Shown: positions 1 to 11,331, counted from the first letter of the stretch. The stretch is 27,538 bases of DNA from Proteobacteria bacterium UBA4656 (GCA_002405525.1 DHLY01000169.1:23570-51107); one strand, 5' to 3'. Numbers and translations: made by a program. Notes: generated from the letters alone by a model not told the origin.

Positions 1-1
1 G

Positions 2-262
2 CCGCCGCCACGCGATCCCATGGCGCCGCCGTCCTCGCCGATCCCGGTGGACCGCACCCGCTTCGATGCGGCGTGGAAGCCGGATGGCGAGAGCCTGGTC
101 GAGGAGATCAGCCGCGAGGTGCCGCTGCTCGGCCTGATCCTCGGGGCCGGGCGAGTCCCGGATTGTCCGCCGAATTCGACCGATGTCCGCTGCGAGGCGA
201 CCGCACAGGAACAACGCGCCCGCATCCCGCCGCCGCCGCAGTCCGGCAAGCAGCCGTGGTGA
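2..262 (+). CDS. C-terminal part of an unidentified protein (5' end outside window)
   Basis: The frame is open from the first complete codon and closes with TGA at 260-262. An ATG at 20 could instead be an internal or true start. Codon third positions are strongly GC-biased, as in the real genes nearby. The residue pattern looks like a protein end: a charged stretch (DAAWKPDGESLVEEI), a short hydrophobic run (VPLLGLILGAG), two cysteines, then a proline-rich tail (PPPPQSGKQPW). I do not recognise the family and infer no function. It converges on the kinase gene, whose stop lies 53 bases further on. Confidence is moderate because only about 87 codons are visible and a minus-strand frame over the same bases also has reasonable codon use. 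Confidence 0.45.
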   Translation, partial: PPPRDPMAPPSSPIPVDRTRFDAAWKPDGESLVEEISREVPLLGLILGAGRVPDCPPNSTDVRCEATAQEQRARIPPPPQSGKQPW

Positions 263-314
263 TCTGCGTCACCTCGTCGGCGCTGACGCCGTAGAAGCGC
301 TGCATGCGGCGCGA

Positions 315-2887
<2,573 letters not shown>

Positions 2888-2891
<4 letters not shown>

Positions 2892-3484
2892 GCCGGCGCG
2901 CCGTCGCCGAGATGCTGGTGCAGCCAGCCGCGCGCCTTGATCCAGTCGCGGCGCACCGTGGATTCGTCGACGCCCAGCAGGCCGGCGATCTCGGCGTCGC
3001 TGAGGCCCGCGAAGTAGCGCAGGTGGACCACCTCCGCGGCGCGCGCGTTGGCCGCGGCCAGCCCGTCCAGCGCCTGGTCGAGCGCGAGCAGATCGTCGCT
3101 GCGCGCGCCGGGCGTGGCCACCGCGGCCGCGGCCGAGAGCGATTCGTGCGCCACGCCGCTGCCGCGCTTGATCGCGCGCGCGGCGCGCACATGGTCGACC
3201 AGCACCTGCCGCATGACGCGCGCCGCCGCGCCGAAGAACAGGCGCCGGTCGACGTCGGCGGGCAACCGCGAGCCGGCCAGCTTGATGTAGGCCTCGTTGA
3301 CCAGCGCGGTGGTGGACAGGGTCTCGCCGCTGCCCATCGCCAGCCGTTCGAGGTGGGCGATGCGGCGGAGGTCGGCCTGGGTGGCGCGGACCAGGGCGTC
3401 GAGCGCGCCGGGCTCGCTGGCGGCAAGCCGGCCCAGCAGTGCATCGAGCGTTTCGGCGATCGGTGCGAGCAGCGGGGAATCCAT
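2888..3484 (-). CDS. ECF-type RNA polymerase sigma factor, TIGR02999 family
   Basis: This 198-residue protein has the family hallmark TTALVNEAYIKL (58-69) and the following FFGAAARVMRQVLVDHVR (83-100) in region 2. Region 4 includes VVHLRYFAGLSDAEIAGLLGV (152-172) with the helix-turn-helix continuing ESTVRRDWIKAR. These features place it with the TIGR02999 group of ECF-like sigma factors, which pair with Ser/Thr kinases rather than classical zinc-finger anti-sigma factors. It is the first gene of a two-gene operon, and its TGA stop at 2888-2890 overlaps the kinase GTG. The start ATG at 3484 gives a normal N-terminus. Its upstream region of 94 bp is shared with the divergent secreted beta-helix gene, a candidate target. 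No clear promoter was identified there. Confidence 0.92.
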
Positions 3485-3578
3485 GCGGGCGGGGGCTGGC
3501 GATGGCTGGAGCGGGCCGATGCACGGAAAGGCCGCGGTTTTCCGCAGGCAAGGGTACGCTCATCCACCGGAACCTGTC

Positions 3579-5669
3579 ATGGCCGTCCACCCTGTCGCTG
3601 CTGCCGCCGTCCTGCTGCTCGCCACGCCCGCCGCCCCTGCGGCGACCCTGGTCTGGCCCGCCCTGTCCGGCGGCGGACCCTGCGCCGGTTCGCTGCAGGC
3701 CTGCGTCGACGCCGCAGCGGCGGGCGACACCGTGCTGATCGGCGCCGACGAGGGGCTCCTTCCCGACGCCTACACCGCGATCAACGAGACGGTCTTCATC
3801 CGCAGGTCGCTGACCCTGGGGCCGGCGCCCGGCATCGACGCGGTGTTCGCGCCGGGTTCCAGCGTCGTGTTCCAGCCCGACGTGCCGGGCCCGCACCAGG
3901 TGACGATCACCGGCCTGGTGTTCCGCCAGGGCTCGGTCGATATCCGCGACACCGGCTCCGCGATCGGCAGCGTGTTCCGAGTCGAGCGCGTGCGCATCGA
4001 CGAGCCTTCGCCGGCTGGTGCCGGTTGCGCCATCGGTTTCGAGCTAGGCAGTCCTTCGCCGCAGATGATCGTCGGCGACAACGTGGTGTCCAGCGGTGGC
4101 GCAGCCGGGCAGCAGCGCAGTGGCATCTGCGCCTTCGCCAGCTCGCCAGCGGTGGCCTACACCGCGAATGTGTTCCGCAACCGCATCACCGCCGGCGCGG
4201 CGTCCCTGAACACCGCCATCGCCCTGAGCCCGGGCAACGGCGGCACGATCCAGATCTCCGGAAACACCGTGCTCGGCCCGCGGCTTGGCACCGGCATCCG
4301 CGTCGTTCGCGCCGGCGCCGGCACCGTGGTGAACGCGCAGATCGACAACAACATGGTGGCGTTCCAAGACCTCGGCATCCAGTTCGGCATTGCGGTGGAG
4401 GTGGACAACGCGTCCGTCTCGGTGGTCAACAACACCGTGGTGCGCGGCCTGCAGGGGCTGCGGGTCACCGGCTTCGCCGACCTGCCCATCTCGGGACGGG
4501 TCGCCAACAACCTCGTTGCGTTCAACGCGAACAGCGGTGTGTTCCTCGCCGGCGGCGGACTGACCAACAGCCACAATCTGGTCTTCGGCAACGCGACCAA
4601 CACGTTCACCCCGGGACCGTCCACGCTGACGGTCGACCCGCAGCTCGCAGGCCCCGGCCATCCGCGTCTGGCCAACGGCTCGCCCGCGATCGACGCCGGC
4701 AGCAACGCCGACCTGCCTGCACTGGCCCAGTTCGACGCCGACGGCGAGCGCCGCGTGGCCTTCGGCGCGGTCGATATCGGCGCCTACGAGGCCAGCGGCG
4801 ACGGCGCCGATCGCATCACCGCAGCCAGTGGGGCCGTGTTCTTCAACGAGACCTACGTCACGCCGTTCCCGGTGCCGCTCAGCGGCAGCGACACCCTGGT
4901 CGCCGTGGCGCGTCATTCCATGTGGCCGGCCGGTGCGTCCGCGCTCCACCTCGGCGTGTACCAGAACCCGGCCAGTCCGAGCGGCTGGTCGCTGTTCCTG
5001 CAGGACGTCAACCTGCTGATGCCGGTCGGCGCGGGCTTCCATGTGCTGGCGCCCTTCGCGGGCAAGACCGGTTTCGTGCACCAGGCCGCCGCCGCCAACA
5101 CCAGCGGTGCGCTGACCACGATCGACCACCCGGCGCTCAACGGCGCCACCAATCGCTCGCGCATCGCGGTGGCCTTCCACCGCTGGCAGGGCATCTACCA
5201 CGACTTCCCGATCGGCCTGCGCTGGGTCGCCACCGGCGGGGGCCGCTGGCAGGTGCGCAACGAGGATGGCGCGGCGATGCCGGACACGCAGACCTTCAAT
5301 GTCGCGGTGGCGCCGTTCCTGAGCCCGAACGCCTTCCGCACCACACTCAACACCCTCGCGCAGGTGCAGTGGCGCCTCGAGCATCCCCTGCTGGACGGCA
5401 ATCCCTGCGCTACGCCGATCGTCGGCCGGGTCGACGATCCCGACGAGCCTGGCGACATCCCCAACACCACGCGCTTCGGTGTGGTCTACGTGTCGCCGAG
5501 CGGCCCCGGCGCTCCGGGCCGCTGGTTCGTGCGCGCCGACGCGCCGGCGGGCGGTGGCACGCCGACCTTCCCGCCCGGCGCGGCCTTCCACGTCATCGTC
5601 GACGGTGACCAGGCCAACCGCTGCCGCGCGCCGGTCCTGGATGCGGTGTTCGCCAACGGGTTCGAGTAG
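3579..5669 (+). CDS. Secreted beta-helix protein with choice-of-anchor Q domain, three C-terminal repeats and FANGFE tail
   Basis: This 696-residue protein starts at ATG 3579 with a short hydrophobic export signal ending near APAA (about residue 22). The middle part is rich in N-N-x-V and G-N-x-V turns typical of a right-handed parallel beta-helix. It closes with the choice-of-anchor Q signature SPAIDAGSN (about 367-375) and DIGAYE (about 399-404). After this come three repeated modules of 80-95 residues, each ending in a similar strand (GAGFHVLA, QTFNVAVA, GAAFHVIV). They resemble DUF7452 repeats, by recall. The last residues are DAVFANGFE, a tail recurrent in Xanthomonadales secreted proteins in my recollection. 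Function is unknown; surface attachment or adhesion is an inference. An in-frame ATG at 3519 would add 20 residues before the signal and is less likely. Confidence 0.82.
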   Translation: MAVHPVAAAAVLLLATPAAPAATLVWPALSGGGPCAGSLQACVDAAAAGDTVLIGADEGLLPDAYTAINETVFIRRSLTLGPAPGIDAVFAPGSSVVFQPDVPGPHQVTITGLVFRQGSVDIRDTGSAIGSVFRVERVRIDEPSPAGAGCAIGFELGSPSPQMIVGDNVVSSGGAAGQQRSGICAFASSPAVAYTANVFRNRITAGAASLNTAIALSPGNGGTIQISGNTVLGPRLGTGIRVVRAGAGTVVNAQIDNNMVAFQDLGIQFGIAVEVDNASVSVVNNTVVRGLQGLRVTGFADLPISGRVANNLVAFNANSGVFLAGGGLTNSHNLVFGNATNTFTPGPSTLTVDPQLAGPGHPRLANGSPAIDAGSNADLPALAQFDADGERRVAFGAVDIGAYEASGDGADRITAASGAVFFNETYVTPFPVPLSGSDTLVAVARHSMWPAGASALHLGVYQNPASPSGWSLFLQDVNLLMPVGAGFHVLAPFAGKTGFVHQAAAANTSGALTTIDHPALNGATNRSRIAVAFHRWQGIYHDFPIGLRWVATGGGRWQVRNEDGAAMPDTQTFNVAVAPFLSPNAFRTTLNTLAQVQWRLEHPLLDGNPCATPIVGRVDDPDEPGDIPNTTRFGVVYVSPSGPGAPGRWFVRADAPAGGGTPTFPPGAAFHVIVDGDQANRCRAPVLDAVFANGFE

Positions 5670-5769
5670 GGCGGGCCGCATTCCCCACGCCGTCGCCCGC
5701 GCGCCCGGTCTTGTCCGCGCCGGCGGCGGCTGGCACGCTCGCGCGATCGCGCATCGGAGGGTGAAACCC

Positions 5770-7431
5770 ATGCGTCACGCGCTGTCGGCACTGTGCTGTG
5801 GCCTCGCCCTGTGCGCGGTCGCGGCGGCCGGGGAATCCACCGTCATCCACGCCTCGCGCATCGTGACGATGGACAACGCGCGGCCGCAGGCCGAAGCGAT
5901 GGCGATCGGCGCCGACGGGCGCATCGTTGCGCTCGGCATGCACGCCGAGATCGACGCCGCCCATCCCGGCGCGCGCCGCGAGGATTTCGGCGCCGCGACC
6001 GTGGTGCCGGGCCTGATCGACGCCCACGGGCACCTGCTCGGCTACGGCCTGTCGCTGCTCAACGCCGACCTCGTCGGCACCACCGGCAAGGCGGACGTCA
6101 TCGCGCGGCTGAAGGCCTTCGAGAAGGACCTGCCACCCGGCGCCTGGCTGCTCGGCCGCGGCTGGGACCAGAACGACTGGCCCGAGGACGAGCGCGCGTT
6201 CCCGACCGCCGCCGACCTCGACGCCGCCTTTCCGGAGCGCCCCGTGTGGCTCGAGCGCATCGACGGCCACGCGAACTGGGCCAACAGCGCGGCGATGCGT
6301 GCGGCCGGGCGCGACTTCGACGGCGACTGGCAGGTCGAGGGCGGCGAGGTCGTGCGCCGCGAGGGCCGCGCGACCGGCGTGTTCGTCGACGCCGCGGCGA
6401 CCGTCATCGAGGCGCAGGTGCCGGCGGTGACGCCGGAAGTGGCGCGCCGCGCGCTGGAGAAGGCGTTTCCGAAACTGCTGGCCGCCGGCCTCACCGGCGT
6501 GCATGACGCCGGAACGTCGCGCGAGGTGCTCGCCGTGCTGCGCGCAATGGCCGACGAGGGCGCGCTGCCGATCCGCGTCAACGCCTGGGCCGACGGCGAC
6601 GGCGGTGCGCTGGCCGACCTGTGCCGCGACGGGCCGTACCGGCACCCTTCCGGGCGGCTGCAGATGCGGGCGGTCAAGCTGTATGCGGACGGCGCGCTGG
6701 GCTCGCGCGGCGCCCTGCTGCTGGCCGACTACAGCGATGCGCCGGGCCAGCGCGGGCTGCCGGTGACCCCGGCCTCCGCGCTGGAGTCCGCGATGCGCAA
6801 GGCGAAGTCCTGCGGCGTGCAGGTCGCCACGCATGCGATCGGCGACGGCGGCAACCGCACGGTGCTGGACCTTTACGCGAAGGTGCTCGGCGAGCACGCG
6901 CGCGCCGACCACCGCTGGCGCATCGAACACGCGCAGGTGGTGGCGCTGGTGGACATCCCGCGCTTCCACGCGCTCGGCGTGGTCGCCTCGGTGCAGCCCA
7001 CGCACGCGACCTCCGACATGCCCTGGGCCGAGCGTCGCGTGGGGCCCCGGCGCATCGTCGGCGGCTACGCCTGGCGCAAGTTCCGCGACGCCGGGGTGCG
7101 GCTGGCGCTGGGATCCGATTTCCCGGTCGAACGCATCGAGCCGATCCTCGGTCTGCATGCCGCGGTGTCGCGGCAGGACGCCGCGGGCCAGCCCGGCGGC
7201 GGTTGGTACGCCAGCGAGCGACTGACCGGGCACGAGGCGCTGCGCGGGTTCACGCTGGATGCGGCTTGGGCGGGCTTCATGGATGCCGAGGTGGGCGCGC
7301 TCGCGCCCGGCAGGCGCGCCGATTTCACCGTGCTGTCGGAGGATCCGGTGGGCAGCGAACCCGCGCGCCTGCGGCAGGCCAGGGTGCTCGCCACCTTCGT
7401 CGATGGTCGCCCGGCATACCGCGCGCAGTGA
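5770..7431 (+). CDS. Exported amidohydrolase family 3 (YtcJ-like) metal-dependent hydrolase
   Basis: This 553-residue protein has a GGAGGG ribosome site about 9 bases before ATG 5770 and a cleavable signal peptide (MRHALSALCCGLALCAVAAAG). The amidohydrolase fold is complete. It has the metal pair in DAHGH (H86, H88), the KLYADGALGSRGA segment (303-315, with the lysine that usually bridges the metals), THAIGDGGNR (H355), IEHAQ (H387) and GSDFP (D450). Family 3 members hydrolyse C-N bonds of imides, formamides or amides, and most, like this one, have no known substrate. Length matches the family. The gene follows the beta-helix gene by 100 bp and converges on the hotdog gene with a 7-bp gap, so its transcript must end inside the opposing gene. 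An in-frame GTG at 5761 sits too close to the ribosome site to be the start. Confidence 0.9.
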   Translation: MRHALSALCCGLALCAVAAAGESTVIHASRIVTMDNARPQAEAMAIGADGRIVALGMHAEIDAAHPGARREDFGAATVVPGLIDAHGHLLGYGLSLLNADLVGTTGKADVIARLKAFEKDLPPGAWLLGRGWDQNDWPEDERAFPTAADLDAAFPERPVWLERIDGHANWANSAAMRAAGRDFDGDWQVEGGEVVRREGRATGVFVDAAATVIEAQVPAVTPEVARRALEKAFPKLLAAGLTGVHDAGTSREVLAVLRAMADEGALPIRVNAWADGDGGALADLCRDGPYRHPSGRLQMRAVKLYADGALGSRGALLLADYSDAPGQRGLPVTPASALESAMRKAKSCGVQVATHAIGDGGNRTVLDLYAKVLGEHARADHRWRIEHAQVVALVDIPRFHALGVVASVQPTHATSDMPWAERRVGPRRIVGGYAWRKFRDAGVRLALGSDFPVERIEPILGLHAAVSRQDAAGQPGGGWYASERLTGHEALRGFTLDAAWAGFMDAEVGALAPGRRADFTVLSEDPVGSEPARLRQARVLATFVDGRPAYRAQ

Positions 7432-7438
7432 GCAGGCT

Positions 7439-7906
7439 TCAGTCCGCTTTGCGCGGGCTGACGTAGAGGGTGATGTCGGCGTCGAACACGACTTCGCCGG
7501 CGGGGTCGCGCACGTCGACGTGGGCGACCAGGTCCTGCGCCACGCCTTCGGTCGCGGAGGGCACGACGCAGGTGGCGGTCAGCGTGCCGCGGGCCTTGCG
7601 CAGGTAGCGCACCGTCATGCCCTTCGGGATCCAGCGCATGGAAGCCGGGATCGACGCGTCGGTGCCGAGTCCCGCCGTCAGTTCGGCGAGGTTGCACAGC
7701 GCGATCGCATGCACCGTGCCGATGTGATTGTGCACGCGCCGGCGGTCCCTGATCCGCGCCACGCAGCGGCCCGGGGCGAGTTCCTCGACCACCGGGCCGA
7801 TGCTGCCGAAGTAGGGCGCCTGGAAACACACCAGGCGCGAGAACAGCCAGCGGCCGGGCGCCGAGCCGCCGAGCCGCTGGAAGGCCTTCAGCGGCGACAG
7901 CGTCAC
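7439..7906 (-). CDS. Hotdog-fold protein, DUF4442 family (probable acyl-CoA thioesterase-like)
   Basis: This 155-residue single-domain protein has the hotdog core. The central helix region is HNHIGTVHAIALCNLAEL (about 59-76). It is followed by strands with MRWIPKGMTVRYLRKARG and a C-terminal strand VVFDADITLYVS. DUF4442 proteins are PaaI-like hotdog folds that often lie with fatty-acid genes. No member's substrate is certain, so acyl-CoA thioesterase or acyl-binding is inferred. It is the third gene of the operon: its ATG lies only 4 bases after the fadE stop, so it should be co-translated. A role in releasing CoA from dead-end acyl-CoAs produced during beta-oxidation fits the context. It ends 7 bp from the convergent amidohydrolase. 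Confidence 0.85.
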   Translation of the reverse strand: MTLSPLKAFQRLGGSAPGRWLFSRLVCFQAPYFGSIGPVVEELAPGRCVARIRDRRRVHNHIGTVHAIALCNLAELTAGLGTDASIPASMRWIPKGMTVRYLRKARGTLTATCVVPSATEGVAQDLVAHVDVRDPAGEVVFDADITLYVSPRKAD

Positions 7907-7910
7907 CGGC

Positions 7911-10388
7911 TCAGGCCACCGAGCGCAGGGCGGCCGGGCGCGCGGCCTTGACGCTCATCAGTTCCTCCGACTCGAAGTCGTCGACGGTGATGATCTCGAC
8001 CGTGATCTGGCGCACCTCGGCGAGCAGGTCGCGCTCGGCGGTCGTGAGCACGCCGGCGCGCACCGCCTCGTCCAGTTGTCCTGCGGCGTCCAGTGCCTTC
8101 AACTGCCCGGCCTTGACCGCCTTGGTCAGCTTGCGCTCGACCGGTTCGGCTTGGATCACTTTCGGCAGCGCGCGCTCGAGGTAGCCGGTCCAGTGCAGCG
8201 GCCCGCTGCCGTAGAAGATGCCCTCGCAGAGGCGGTTGCGCGTCTCCGAGGGCGTCATCAGCGCACTGGCGACCCGGTGGCCGAGCCGGTCGCCCGGCGC
8301 CACCTCGCGCAGGCCGAGCGGGAACACCAGCGCGCGCAGCACCCAGGCCACCGGACGCACCGGGAAGTTGCGCAGGAAGGCATCCAGCGCGACCTGGATC
8401 TTGTGGATCGCATCGTGCATCGCCCACGCCAGCAGCGGCTGGTCGGCGGCCGGCCGGCCCTGGTCCTCGAAGCGCTTGAGCATCGAGGATGCGATGTACA
8501 GCTGGCTCAGCACGTCGCCGAGGCGCGCCGACAGGCGCTCCTTCTGCTTGAGCTTGCCGCCGAGGGTGAGCATCGCGGTGTCGGCGACCAGCGCCAGCGC
8601 GGCCGAGTAGCGGCCGAGCTTGCGATAGAACTTCTTCGTGTACTCGCCGCCCGGCACCTTGCCGGCCTTGCCGTGCACCAGGCCCAGCACGAAGGCGCGC
8701 GCGGCATTGGAGATCGCGAAGCCGATGTGGCCGAACAGCAGGCGGTCGAACTGCGCCAGGCGCTCGTCGCGGTCTTCCAGGCGTGCGGCCTGCATCTCCT
8801 TGAGCACGAAGGGATGGCAGCGGATCGCGCCCTGGCCGAAGATGATCATCGAGCGGGTCAGGATGTTGGCGCCTTCGACCGTGATCGCCACCGGCGCGCC
8901 CTGCCAGCCGCGGCCGATCCAGTTGCGCGGGCCGAGGATCACGGCCTTGCCACCGTGGATGTCCATGCCGTCGCGGACCACCTCGCGCGCGCTCTCGGTG
9001 GCGTGGTACTTGGCGATCGCCGAGGGCACCGCCGGCTTCTCGCCGAGGTCGACCGCGTGCGCGGTCATGCGCGAGAGCGCGGTGATCGCGTAGGTGTAGC
9101 CGCCGATGCGGGCGAGCGCTTCCTCCACGCCCTCGAAGCGGCCGATCGGCATCTGGAACTGCTTGCGGATGCGCGCGTAGGCGCCGGTGTTGGCCGCCAC
9201 CATGCGCGCGCCGCCGGCCGCCGAGGACGGCAGGGAGATCGAACGGCCCACCGACAGGCACTCGACCAGCATGCGCCAGCCGTGGCCGATGTACTGTTCG
9301 CCGCCGATCAGGCAGGACAGCGGCACGAAGATGCCGTTGCCGCGGACCGGGCCGTTCTGGAACGGCATGTTGAGCGGCAGGTGGCGGCGGCCGACCTCGA
9401 GGCCCGGGGTCGAGCGCGGCACCAGCGCGAGCGTGATGCCGCGGTCGGCCTGAGCGCCGAGCAGATGGTCGGGGTCGTGCAGGCGGAACGCCAGCCCGAT
9501 CACGGTGGCGATCGGCGCGAGCGTGATGTAGCGCTTGTCGAAGGTCAGCCGCACGCCGAGTACTTCGCGGCCTTCGTGCTGTGCCTTGCATACGACGCCG
9601 AAATCCGGGATCGAGGTCGCATCCGAACCCGCCCACGGGCTGGTGAGCGCGAAGCAGGGGATCTCCTCGCCACGCGCCAGCCGCGGCAGGTAGTGGCTCT
9701 TCTGATCCTCGGTGCCGTAGTGCAGCAGCAGTTCGGCCGGCCCCAGCGAGTTCGGCACTGCGATGGTCGACGACAGGGTACCGGACACCGACGATGCCTT
9801 GACCAGCACCCGGTGGTGGGCGTAGGCCGAGAAGCCCAGCCCGCCATAGGCCCTGGGGATGATCATGCCGAAGAAGCGGTGCCTCTTCAGGTGCTCCCAC
9901 ACCGGCGGCGGCAGATCGGCGAGTTCATGGCTGACCTCCCATTCGTTGGTCATCGCGCAGACCTCCTCGACCGGGCCGTCGAGAAAGGCCTGCTCGTCGG
10001 GGGTCAGCTGTGGCGCCGGAATGGCCTGCAGTTTCGACCAGTCGGGTCGGCCGCTGAACAGTTCACCCTCCCAGCCCACCGTGCCGGCTTCGAGCGCGAC
10101 TTTTTCGGTGTCCGACAACTGCGGGGTCATCGTCTGGTAGACCTCGAGCAGCGGCGCGCTGATCGCCGAACGGCGGAACGGGACGAGGTTCAGCGGCAGC
10201 GCGGCCAGCGCGAGCAGGACGCCGGGCAACGCCCAGCCCAGCCAGTGCGGCTGCGCGGCGAGCACAGCGGCACCGAGGGCGGCGGCGCCGGCCAGCGTCC
10301 ATGTGCGCAGCCCGACCCGCAGGAAGGCGCAGGCGAGCGAGGCCGCGGCGAGCGAGAGCAGCGGGATCCAGTCGGCGAATTGACCCAT
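7911..10388 (-). CDS. fadE: FadE-type acyl-CoA dehydrogenase
   Basis: FadE catalyses the first, FAD-dependent step of fatty-acid beta-oxidation, making trans-2-enoyl-CoA. This 825-residue protein matches the size of E. coli FadE (814), much longer than ordinary acyl-CoA dehydrogenases (about 380). The N-terminus has two or three hydrophobic segments (about 8-26, 30-45, 49-68) that should anchor it at the inner membrane. The dehydrogenase core follows with IPRAYGGLGFSAYAHH (177-192) and FALTSPWAGSDATSI (246-260). Next come IRKQFQMPIGRFEG (407-420) and AITVEGANILTRS (501-513), where E505 is the probable catalytic base. The long helical C-terminal extension typical of FadE is present. A ribosome site (GAGGA) lies before ATG 10388. 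It is the middle gene of a tight operon behind the alpha/beta hydrolase (9-bp gap). Confidence 0.95.
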   Translation of the reverse strand: MGQFADWIPLLSLAAASLACAFLRVGLRTWTLAGAAALGAAVLAAQPHWLGWALPGVLLALAALPLNLVPFRRSAISAPLLEVYQTMTPQLSDTEKVALEAGTVGWEGELFSGRPDWSKLQAIPAPQLTPDEQAFLDGPVEEVCAMTNEWEVSHELADLPPPVWEHLKRHRFFGMIIPRAYGGLGFSAYAHHRVLVKASSVSGTLSSTIAVPNSLGPAELLLHYGTEDQKSHYLPRLARGEEIPCFALTSPWAGSDATSIPDFGVVCKAQHEGREVLGVRLTFDKRYITLAPIATVIGLAFRLHDPDHLLGAQADRGITLALVPRSTPGLEVGRRHLPLNMPFQNGPVRGNGIFVPLSCLIGGEQYIGHGWRMLVECLSVGRSISLPSSAAGGARMVAANTGAYARIRKQFQMPIGRFEGVEEALARIGGYTYAITALSRMTAHAVDLGEKPAVPSAIAKYHATESAREVVRDGMDIHGGKAVILGPRNWIGRGWQGAPVAITVEGANILTRSMIIFGQGAIRCHPFVLKEMQAARLEDRDERLAQFDRLLFGHIGFAISNAARAFVLGLVHGKAGKVPGGEYTKKFYRKLGRYSAALALVADTAMLTLGGKLKQKERLSARLGDVLSQLYIASSMLKRFEDQGRPAADQPLLAWAMHDAIHKIQVALDAFLRNFPVRPVAWVLRALVFPLGLREVAPGDRLGHRVASALMTPSETRNRLCEGIFYGSGPLHWTGYLERALPKVIQAEPVERKLTKAVKAGQLKALDAAGQLDEAVRAGVLTTAERDLLAEVRQITVEIITVDDFESEELMSVKAARPAALRSVA

Positions 10389-10397
10389 GGGTGGTCC

Positions 10398-11294
10398 TCA
10401 GTGGGTGCTTCGCGGCGGCGCATGGCCGACGCGCTGCAGGAAGCGGGCGATGGTGGAGGTGAATCGGTCGTTGGCGTCGCCGGCCACCATGTGGGTTGCA
10501 TCGGCCAGTTCGGCGTGTTCGGCGTGCGGGACACAGTGCAGGAAGTCGTCGATCGTGGCACGCGAGACCACGTCACTGCGTCCGCCGCTGACCAGCAGCA
10601 CCGGCAGGCGCAGTGCGCGCGCAGCCTCGGTCAGCCGCGGCCCCCAGCGTTCGGCCTCGTGGGCCACGGTCTCCAGCAGGCGCGGGTCCCAGTGCCAGCG
10701 CAGGCGTCCGTCCGGCATCGGCACCAGCAGGCGGGCCAGCCGCCGCGGGTCCTTGTCCTGCGCGCGGTGCGGCAGGTACTCGCGAACGGCCGCCTGTGCC
10801 TCCTCGAACGATGCGAAACCCCGCGGATGGGCACGCATGAAGCCGAGGATGCGCGCCACGCCGCGGGTCTCCCAGCGCGGCGTGATGTCCACCAGCACCA
10901 GGGCGGCAAAGCGACCGGAGGGCGCGATCGATTCCGCCACCATCCCCAGCAGGCCGCCCATCGAGGCACCGACCCAGGCCGGCCGGCCACCGCTGGCCTC
11001 GGCGATCCGCGCGGCATCGTCGATGAACTGCTCGAAGCGGTACGCGCCGTCGCCGACCCAGCCGCTGTCGCCGTGGCCGCGGCCGTCGGCGACCACCGCG
11101 CGCCAGCCGCGTTCACCCAGTTCGCGTGCAGCGGCGCGCCAGGCGTGGCGGGTCTGGCCCAGGCCGTGCGCGAAGGCCACGGCCGGGCCGCCCGCAGGGC
11201 CGTGGAACTCGCAGGCCAGCACCACGCCGTCCGCGCCCGGCAGTCGGACCAGCGCCGGGTCGACCTCCGCGCGGGAATGAGCGAAAGATTCCAT
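10398..11294 (-). CDS. Alpha/beta hydrolase
   Basis: This 298-residue protein has a complete alpha/beta-hydrolase triad. The oxyanion HG motif is FAHGLGQ (41-47), the nucleophile is S111 in the elbow VGASMGG (108-114), the acid is D241 in SGGRSD, and the histidine is H268 in ADATHMV. No signal peptide is visible, so it is cytoplasmic. Substrate is unknown. As leader of the fadE operon it may release fatty acids from an ester or lipid, or act as a thioesterase (inference from context). Start choice: ATG 11294 lies about one base downstream of the transcription start predicted from a perfect TTGACA -35. The message may therefore be leaderless, or the real start may be a little further in. The gene is divergent from the TetR gene. 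Confidence 0.88.
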   Translation of the reverse strand: MESFAHSRAEVDPALVRLPGADGVVLACEFHGPAGGPAVAFAHGLGQTRHAWRAAARELGERGWRAVVADGRGHGDSGWVGDGAYRFEQFIDDAARIAEASGGRPAWVGASMGGLLGMVAESIAPSGRFAALVLVDITPRWETRGVARILGFMRAHPRGFASFEEAQAAVREYLPHRAQDKDPRRLARLLVPMPDGRLRWHWDPRLLETVAHEAERWGPRLTEAARALRLPVLLVSGGRSDVVSRATIDDFLHCVPHAEHAELADATHMVAGDANDRFTSTIARFLQRVGHAPPRSTH

Positions 11295-11307
11295 ACGGGC
11301 GAGTATG
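11292..11307. promoter_or_regulatory. Predicted TetR operator O1 (CATAC-N6-GTATG)
   Basis: A 16-bp perfect dyad, CATAC gggcga GTATG, overlaps both the predicted -10 box and the start codon of the alpha/beta-hydrolase gene. A second ATAC-N6-GTAT dyad lies 38 bp away on the TetR side. Short palindromes of this size in a divergent tetR intergenic region are typical autoregulatory operators. That the TetR protein binds here is inference. Confidence 0.6.
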
Positions 11308-11331
11308 TTGAGCTTTATTCGCGACTGTCAA
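11302..11331 (-). promoter_or_regulatory. Predicted promoter of the hydrolase-fadE-hotdog operon
   Basis: On the minus strand a perfect -35 TTGACA (11331-11326) is followed after 18 bp by CATACT (11307-11302), 4 of 6 matches to the -10 consensus. Transcription would begin near 11295, essentially at the hydrolase ATG. The -10 box is inside O1, so operator binding would block the promoter. Confidence 0.55.

Noticed and set aside
108..305. 65-residue minus-strand frame after the kinase stop
   Set aside because: Only the first 20 or so codons look coded; the rest is Arg/Pro/Gly-rich noise, and the plus-strand frame is the better candidate. Kept only as a finding.
2892..3896. N-terminal extension of the kinase frame up to 3896
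   Set aside because: It runs across the sigma-factor gene in another frame and has no kinase-like sequence; the GTGA overlap at 2888-2891 is the natural start.
7432..7460. Hairpin at the convergent amidohydrolase/hotdog junction as a terminator
   Set aside because: The stem CAGTCCGC/GCGGGCTG needs a G-U pair, lies in the last codons of the hotdog gene and has no T tract; too weak to list.
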